DNA of 13,821 nt from positions 1-13,821 of the forward strand of contig JAAAUF010001007.1 in the NCBI GenBank assembly GCA_015499985.1, given 5' to 3'. A program made the position numbers and the translations under genes. The notes under the pieces were generated by a model. That model was given only the letters and a program-made list of their open reading frames with translations. It made no database searches and was not told where the DNA came from. Origin of the DNA: Haplosporangium gracile. Taxonomy: Eukaryota; Mortierellomycota; Mortierellomycetes; Mortierellales; Mortierellaceae. Below, piece by piece: positions 7,833-13,821 of the stretch (position 1 is its first letter; each line of letters opens with the position of its first letter).

Positions 7833-9335
7833 CTAATCCATGCGGGTGAAACTGCGACCGCCCCGTGGCTTGTCGTTCAACTTTGGGTTGGCCTTTGTCA
7901 GGATATCCTTGCCCATCTTTGCAAAGTCGAATTCACAGTCATGTTTGTCGATCGACTTGTGTGCATCGCAGAAGACATATTCACAACGGCACTTGTTGAT
8001 TGCTTGTTTTGCGAGAGGGATCTAATAAAGAGAACACAAAGACGAGAGCCATATGGTTAACACACAAAGTCATGTTACTTGAACATACATACATACGTGG
8101 CAATGCGAACCACACAAAGCATATTGCAATCTGAGGATGTGGGCTCCCGTTCTTTACCTTGGCACGGCACATGAAGCACCTTCCCTTGTTTGCCTGAACA
8201 GCCTTCTCGCCGGGTGCACCATCACCAGCTGGGGCGGCAGTACTTGCTGGTACGATGGGTGAGGATGAGGATGTGGCGGGCTGTGATGGTTGTGCTGGTG
8301 CGGGCGCGGGTGTGGGCTGTGCTGTTGATGGCGTGGAGATGGCGACGGTAGGGGTTGTTGGGAGCGAGACTGGGGCAGGGGTCAATTGTGTGAGGGGAAG
8401 GGTGGGCTGGGTAATCTTTTGCGAGGGTGATCCGGCAGCGTCGACGACGGTATTGGCGGTAGCGTTGTTGTTCTTTTGCCCAACCTCCTTGAAGCACTTA
8501 GAGCACATGTTGTTGTTGATGGGGTTGCTATTAGACCAGGAATGAGAGACACAGGGAACGTCATGTGGAACAGTGAGTTAGTGATTTGTTATGTCAACTT
8601 CAGTTTAGTGACGGTGACAAAGTAAGTCAGTTGAGTTGGTTCAGACAGATATGTCTGGAGGAGAGGAGAGTTGCTTCCGATACTGTCTGTCGTCAGCCGA
8701 TATCGGCGATATGGGATCACGCGGGTAGAAAAAAAAATCATAAAAAATGACTGAGGATACTGTGAATGCATGCGGTGTGTATGTGTGTATGCGTTCTTGT
8801 GTTCGCATAGTGGGAGAGAGAAAAAGGCCGCGCAAGTAAGGGATACAGGCAAACAAATGTCTGTAAGTGATGTTCCTCTTTTTTGTTCCTTTCCTTCCTT
8901 CCGTCATTTCCCCCCCTCTGTCGTTGTTACTCCTTTGCATCTTGCGACTTTGCGGTCATAGCCGAATGATATGCAGGAGACAGACCCACAGATAGACAAG
9001 AGCAACAAAGAAAGAAAAAATATGATTCACCACATAAAAAAGCTGCAGGCAGTAAAAGAAAAAAGTATGATGTGTTGGAGCAGATGGTAACATAAAAGCC
9101 AGGAATAGAGAAATAACCCAAAAAGTCTGCTTGCGTACGTCCGTCTATCCGCTAGTGGAATATGAAAACAATATTCTGGAGTGAAGAGGCAGCAAGGGGC
9201 AAGGCAGTGGTGACAGTAACAAGCAATAAGAAGAATAGAGAAGAGAAGGGAAGAGAAAGAGAGGGAGACTTACCCGTAGAAGCCGCAGCCATTAGCGCAG
9301 GTGATGGGCAAGTTCTGAGCGTTGTTGTCTTCCAT
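7833..9335 (-). CDS. A20/AN1 zinc-finger stress-associated protein
   Basis: A complete three-exon gene: 9335-9274, 8527-8158 and 8021-7833 (62+370+189 nt), 206 residues. The first junction rebuilds Gly21; the second is phase 0. The N-terminal A20 finger is C13-x3-C17-x11-C29-x2-C32, with the core CSKCFKEV. A Pro/Thr/Ser/Ala-rich low-complexity linker (about 45-130) connects it to a C-terminal AN1 finger: C138-x2-C141-x13-C155-x-C157-x4-C162-x2-H165-x5-H171-x-C173, with the conserved CRCEYVFC and KHDCEFDF. All eleven metal-ligand residues of the two fingers that can be listed here are present. Proteins with this order (ZFAND5/6 and plant SAPs) bind ubiquitin through A20 and act in stress response, protein turnover or ubiquitin signalling; the exact role in fungi is not settled. 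The tail (TKANPKLNDKPRGGRSFTRM) is basic. The first intron, 746 bases, cuts through the A20 finger between its two Cys pairs. Confidence 0.95.
8528..9273 (-). other. Long first intron of the A20/AN1 gene
   Basis: The intron is 746 bases from donor GTAAGT to acceptor AATAG. Neither strand contains a recognisable gene or RNA. It includes an interrupted CT-rich tract around 8878-8920 (minus strand GA-rich) and short A runs. It could host regulatory sequence, but nothing specific is visible. Confidence 0.75.
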
Positions 9336-10459
9336 TGTTGTAATAAGTTGTGTGTGTCTGAGAGGCGAGTTGTTGGTGATGACTGTTGCTGTAAGTTGCG
9401 GATAGACAGGAAGAGAGAGTGTTGATGTAGTGTGGGTGTAGAGTGCTGGATGTGAGTAAGGAAGAAGAGTATTAGGGAGAGGGGAGTAAGTAAATAAATA
9501 TGTAAAGAAAGAGTAAGAGGGATGGAGGGTGAGGTCGTTGTTTGTTGAATGAAAAAGGAAAAAAAAAAAAAGAAAAAAGAGAAAAAGAACGAGGAAAGCG
9601 GACCTTTTATTTGAAAGGAGGGGGGGGGAAAAAAAGTGACTTTGCCAACCAGTTCCTTCCTTGTCCTTCTCCACTTCTAATCCAGTGAAGGCTGCGTGAT
9701 CTCTTTGGTGCGGAAGACACATCAATGAGAGTGACCAATCACGGCTGGAATAGGGAAAATTTCATTTCTCCAGGCAGAGGGAAGCAGTAAAGTATGACGC
9801 ACTTTGGCCACAGACGGACAGACAAAAATAAATTTTTATTTCAAGAGATTCGAGGGTGATGGACTGAAGGTGAGGGTGACGGTGAGGGTCGGCAAAGAAT
9901 TTGAGCTTTCTCTTTCTCTCTCTCTCCCGGCCATCGTATGGTCCAAAGGGGCGGGAGATGGCCTTTTGGCCCTGGTTGGTGGTGTAATGATACATACACA
10001 GTAGGGGGAGACACATTCAAATGGAAATCAATACCAAGGAAACACACATAACATGCCAGTAAAGGATGAAACCATAGACAAGTGTCATTGACAAATTGTA
10101 CAAAGTGCACAAGTGACTAATCAATCAATCACATATGAAGAGAGCTAGTTTATCCTAGTTCTTCTCTAACCTTCCAGGGTGGCCCTGTCACCTCGCCAAG
10201 TTCCCCTGATTAGGGTATCTTTTTAAGACTCTTGTCCTCGTCAAAGAACAAACGTCGTCACAGCTTTTTTTTTTTTTTTTTTTCTCTATTCGCTTGACGA
10301 ACAACGCCGCCATTTTTCTACTTCTTTAGTTGTTTGCCTCTGACAAGCAAACGAACATTCCCTAAAGGAACTTTCTCGTCATGACCTAACACACATCTCT
10401 CCTTCTCAATCCCTCCCACATTACCACATTACCTTTTCATAACGAACACTTTTATCCAA
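9336..10459. promoter_or_regulatory. Divergent promoter region, A20/AN1 gene and PSO2
   Basis: The two flanking genes start at either edge and read outwards. A CCAAT motif lies at 9735-9739, a CCCCT stress-response-type pentamer at 10203-10207, and a run of 19 T at 10265-10283 about 180 bases before the PSO2 ATG. A near-direct repeat of GAGGGTGA units occurs around 9851-9890. No coding sequence here has supporting features. Motif functions are inferred from consensus only. Confidence 0.45.
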
Positions 10460-13272
10460 ATGAACAACATCACCTCACAACGGAAACATGACCTCGTAGA
10501 AACACATTTGCACACCCTACATACCAACAACAATAACAATAACAGCAATGACAACAATGACACCGATCAACCTCTCGTCAAGAGAAAGAGACGCACCTTG
10601 TCTCTCAAACGACCCTCCTCAATCCTTCCTTCTCCTACAACCACATCTTCAGCATCATCAACAACCACAAACGTCATTTCCACCGATACCACACGACAGC
10701 AGCATGGCACAGCATCAAAACCGACACCAACAACAGCAACAATTGAGCAGAGCCTCACTGGTACAGTCAGCCCGTCTTCCAATAGTCTCTGCTCTTCGTC
10801 CAGCCATCTCCACCACCTCATTCCTCAACAGGACTCTGCAACAGCATGGGGTCAGTCGGATTCAGAAAGAGAGAGCCTACTCTCCATTCCAGATTGCGAC
10901 AGTCAAAAAGAGCGTGCTCTTCAGGAGACTAGCACCGCAACCACAACCACAACCACAATCACAACCACAGCAGCAGCAGCAGCAACAGCGACAACGTCAA
11001 CAACAGCAACAGCTGCGGCAACGGAATCCTTTATTCAACTTCAATGTGTCGCTTCAGAGGAGGAGGAGGACTTTGATGACTTTGAGACCCCTCTCCTTTT
11101 CCCGACGGCCACCACTCCAAGCTCAAAGGCTTTCCAATATATCAAGACGCCACCAACAACAAATGAACTCGCTGTCCAAGGTGCTGGAGGTTCTTCAGCT
11201 GTAGGAGTAGATGAGCCAATTATTGACGCCACTAATAGTAGTAACAACAACACTCTTTCAGAGGACCCTATGCATGATCCTGACTGCGATGAAGATCCGA
11301 TCGATAACGACTATTTCGAGCTTGACGAGATCCAAGATTGGGACGATTTTGAAGACATCATTCCAGCAGCAGCAGCAGCACCAATTGATCCTGTGCCTGA
11401 GAATGCTTGTCCTGTCTGTGGACTAAATTTGTCAGGTTTAGACACCATGGTATGCTCCACAATGTTAAAACGTCATTTCTCTCCTATATTTTTGTTCATG
11501 CCTGTGTGATTTTTGTTTCGTCTCTTGATGGTAGGACAAAACCTTCTCACAATGCTTGTATCATTATTTTTTGTCGTTAGACTCCAGCTGCACATGTGAA
11601 TCGATGCCTCGATGGGTCTTTGACGGTGCAGGAACAACACGCACCAACCACATTCACAACATCTCCGACGGCGGTTGTTACGAGTGAACCACTAGCGTCA
11701 AGAAATCCACTATCCGCTATCATTGGTACAATTCGCACCGTCATCACTAATTTTCCGTCCTACTCTCCGCAACAACAACAGCAACCCGGAATCAGCAGCA
11801 GCAAGGACTTGGGTCCATATAAACAGCCCAACGGCAAAAAGGCAGGCGGGAATTTCAAGCCCAAAGCTCCCCGACCGTGCCCCTTTTACAAGAAAATGCC
11901 TGGTACGTAAAAGTAGAACCAATCTATAAACCTTACCAATAAGCCCTATCGATTTTGGACACTAACCAACAAAGATCTTATCTTTCTATTTAAAACAGAC
12001 ACTGGATTTACGGTGGATGCGTTCTGTTATGGGAAAGTAGAGGGCTGCAATGCTTACTTTCTCTCTCACTTTCATTCGGATCATTACGGCGGATTGACTT
12101 CAACCTGGAACCACGGACCTATTTACTGCTCCAGCATCACTGCAAACCTCGTCATCACTCGACTCAAGGTGGACGTACAGTACATCAAGCGACTTCCCAT
12201 GTATGAGCCAACAGTCGTCGACGGAGTGACCGTCCGGCTCATGGATGCGAACCATTGCCCAGGATCGGTCCTCTTTGTCTTTGACCTTCACAACCCGAAA
12301 CGGCGCTATCTCCATACAGGAGATTTTCGAGCATCACCCGATATGACAATCGATCCCGTCCTTCGCCAACCACAAAATGTGCCTATTGACATTCTCTATC
12401 TCGATACGACGTACAGCAACCCACGGTACACATTTCCGCCACAAGACGTCGTCATTCGGGAAACCGCTCGCCTCATCTGCAACGAAGTTGGAATCCATAC
12501 CAACCAACCGGCGACTGTGGCAGCAGTAGCACCTGTTGTCAAAATCACCAAGCGTGTGAACGTGATGGAGAGTTGGCTGAAGAAGGAGACTGGAAACAGT
12601 GAGAAGCTACTGTCAATGTCAATCAAGTCTTCGCAGATTGCAAAATCCAAGCAAGCATGGAAGGAGCCAGCGGAGAAGAACAGGATTGTGATTTGCGTGG
12701 GGACGTACTTGATTGGCAAGGAGCGAGTCTTCAAAGCCATTGCCAAGGCTATCAACAGTAAGGTCTATGTCCAACCTCACAAGTTGCAGATCTTTCAGTG
12801 TTTGGAGGATCCGGAGTTGATGGGCATGCTGACGAGCGATAGGCATGAGGCCCAAGTCCACCTGCTGCACATGGGGTCGGACATGTCACCGGAGGCACTA
12901 CAAGTTTATCTGGATTCGTTGGCGCCGACGTTTGTGCGGCTGATTGCTGTCAGGCCCACAGGATGGACGTTTACTGGCAACAAAAAATTTACACCTGCCA
13001 ACGACAATGGAAGTGCAGCAACAGATATGCTTGCGCGGCCTCCTGTTAGTCTCGAACTTCGACCTAGCTATACATCAGCAACAGTCAAGATATATCCAGT
13101 TCCGTACTCGGAACACTCGAGCTTCAGCGAACTTGCAGGGTTCTGTCGGTCCCTCAACATTCACAAGGTCATTCCTACGGTGGGTGTTGGTAGTGATAAG
13201 GGACGGCATGCCATGAACGAGTGGTTCAAGCGCTGGGAGCAAGAGCGACAACAGGGCATCGGATGGGATTAA
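10460..13272 (+). CDS. PSO2: SNM1/PSO2 DNA interstrand-crosslink repair nuclease with UBZ4 finger
   Basis: A complete three-exon gene: 10460-11449, 11581-11902 and 11999-13272 (990+322+1274 nt), 861 residues, TAA at 13270. The N-terminal third is low-complexity (Asn, Thr, Ser, Ala runs) with a basic KRKRR (41-45) likely to be a nuclear localisation signal. A UBZ4-type finger follows: C317-x2-C320 and H335-x3-C339, assembled across intron 1. After a Gln-rich spacer and CPFYKKMPDTGFTVDAF, the metallo-beta-lactamase/beta-CASP catalytic module begins. Visible are motif 1 Asp444, motif 2 HFHSDH (461-466), motif 3 DANHCPG (His523), motif 4 HTGDF (Asp546), beta-CASP motif A YLDTTY (Asp573), motif B PYSEHSS (His810) and motif C IPTVGVG (Val832). 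The Val in motif C is the DNA-processing type. Such 5' exonucleases digest past unhooked interstrand crosslinks in the nucleus; here all catalytic residues are intact. The start is the first ATG after the T-tract/C-rich leader with no in-frame upstream ATG close by. Confidence 0.97.
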
Positions 13273-13281
13273 TTAAGATCG

Positions 13282-13287
13282 AATAAA
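13282..13287 (+). terminator. Candidate poly(A) signal (AATAAA) of PSO2
   Basis: AATAAA lies 9 bases after the PSO2 stop codon, in the 113-base gap before EAF7. If used, the PSO2 3' UTR would be very short. Confidence 0.4.
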
Positions 13288-13289
13288 GG

Positions 13290-13300
13290 CACGTGACTCA
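13290..13300. promoter_or_regulatory. Overlapping E-box (CACGTG) and bZIP (TGACTCA) sites upstream of EAF7
   Basis: CACGTG (13290-13295) overlaps an exact TGACTCA (13294-13300), about 86-96 bases before the EAF7 start. CACGTGAC also fits the Cbf1-type bHLH consensus, and TGACTCA is the AP-1/Gcn4 consensus. Function is inferred from sequence match and position alone. Confidence 0.45.
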
Positions 13301-13385
13301 ATTCGATTTGTATAAACAATGCAGCAGCTTGCCCTTTTTCACTTCCATCAACCAATTACACAGACGCACACGGGAACGCAACGCC

Positions 13386-13821
13386 ATGAGTTCAGAAGAC
13401 GAGCAGGAGATGTCAGGAACAGAGAGCAGCTGGGATGAGACCATGGAAATGGCACTTTGCTACGCCGCCATCAAATTCAAACCCGTTGGTACGACCAAGT
13501 CTGTTCTCGTTTTCATGCAGAGACAGCCTAGCGATGTTGTTCTCTTGAAGTTGTAAACAATGGCAACGCGGCCTTTGCTGGTGTGCACCCCTTCTGAACA
13601 ATACGCCACTATTTTTTCTGCTTTCATGGGGATACATAACATCATTAGGCATGCATAAGCACTTCCGGATGGTGAACCTTCACAAGCACTTCAACAAACA
13701 TTCACCGACCCCTTGTACGATCGCAGAGCTTTGGGAGAAGCTCGGGACGATGTATGATCTCCAGACCCTGGACGAACGTGTAAGCAATTTGTTTTTTTTA
13801 TTTTTTATTTTTTATTTTTTT
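13386..13821 (+). CDS. EAF7: EAF7/MRGBP-like NuA4 histone acetyltransferase subunit, N-terminal part (partial)
   Basis: The first two exons are 13386-13488 and 13649-13779 (103+131 nt), 78 codons, then a GTAAGC donor and a T-rich intron that runs off the right edge. The junction rebuilds Gly35. After an acidic start (SSEDEQEMSGTESSWDETME) comes the CT20/EAF7 domain: MALCYAAIKFKPVGMHKHFR, then NLHKHFNKHSPTPCTIAELW and KLGTMYDLQTLDE. The KPVG-x3-HF-x-M motif and the W-x-KL-x-TMYD-x2-x-LDE motif are the family's signature, shared with human MRGBP. EAF7 is a nuclear subunit of the NuA4 complex and forms a module with Eaf3-type MRG proteins. The ATG was chosen because it is followed directly by the acidic leader and the domain, with no earlier in-frame ATG in the 113-base gap from PSO2. 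The C-terminal half is not in the window. Confidence 0.93.

Noticed and set aside
8084..8096. CATA/ACAT short tandem repeat
   Set aside because: Only three to four units within an intron; unremarkable simple sequence.
10548..11204. Open 218-codon Gln-rich frame overlapping PSO2 exon 1
   Set aside because: It is the shifted reading of the Thr/Asn-rich repeats (ACA/AAC read as CAA/CAG). The PSO2 frame carries the UBZ4 finger and joins in phase to the nuclease.
11896..12004. Asp438 where animal SNM1 proteins commonly have Gly (PGTGF) suspected as a mis-splice
   Set aside because: The GTACGT donor and ACAG acceptor are the best available and keep the frame; no alternative border restores Gly without losing GT/AG.

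Overview
The window is nuclear DNA from a fungus. The genes have several introns with GT...AG borders (donors such as GTAAGT, GTAAAC and GTATGC; acceptors mostly TTAG, ATAG or CAG). There are many homopolymer A/T tracts, UTRs and promoters are pyrimidine-rich, and the proteins belong to conserved fungal/eukaryotic families. Intron style, low-complexity Asn/Gln/Thr runs and protein character suggest an early-diverging lineage such as Mortierellomycotina. That placement is inference; no taxonomic marker was read.

Layout. (1) Bases 154-291, plus strand: last exon of an LSM2 gene whose front lies outside the window. (2) Bases 695-2273, minus: complete four-exon YOP1/REEP-type ER-shaping gene, convergent with LSM2. 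(3) Bases 2274-5790: a poorly resolved stretch. It holds a possible 36-codon spliced micro-ORF (2898-3245, minus) and exon-like pieces of an unrecognised minus-strand locus (5035-5236 and 4039-4512), the latter with an apparent one-base frame break. (4) Bases 5791-6857, minus: complete three-exon DJ-1/PfpI-family (Hsp31-type) gene. (5) Bases 7833-9335, minus: complete three-exon A20/AN1 zinc-finger stress-associated protein. (6) Bases 10460-13272, plus: complete three-exon SNM1/PSO2 interstrand-crosslink nuclease with an N-terminal UBZ4 ubiquitin-binding zinc finger. (7) Bases 13386-13779, plus: first two exons of an EAF7/MRGBP-like NuA4 subunit running off the right edge.

The genes do not form a pathway cluster; this is an ordinary gene-dense fungal chromosome segment. 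Two loosely shared themes are stress response (Hsp31-like and A20/AN1 genes, both minus strand) and DNA damage/chromatin (PSO2 followed in tandem by EAF7, 113 bases apart). Every exon junction in the six named genes was checked for reading phase. The four complete models close at 179 (YOP1), 234 (Hsp31-like), 206 (A20/AN1) and 861 (PSO2) residues.

No clearly new biological system is visible. The most open questions are the unresolved 2.9-5.25 kb stretch and a tight E-box/bZIP composite site between PSO2 and EAF7.
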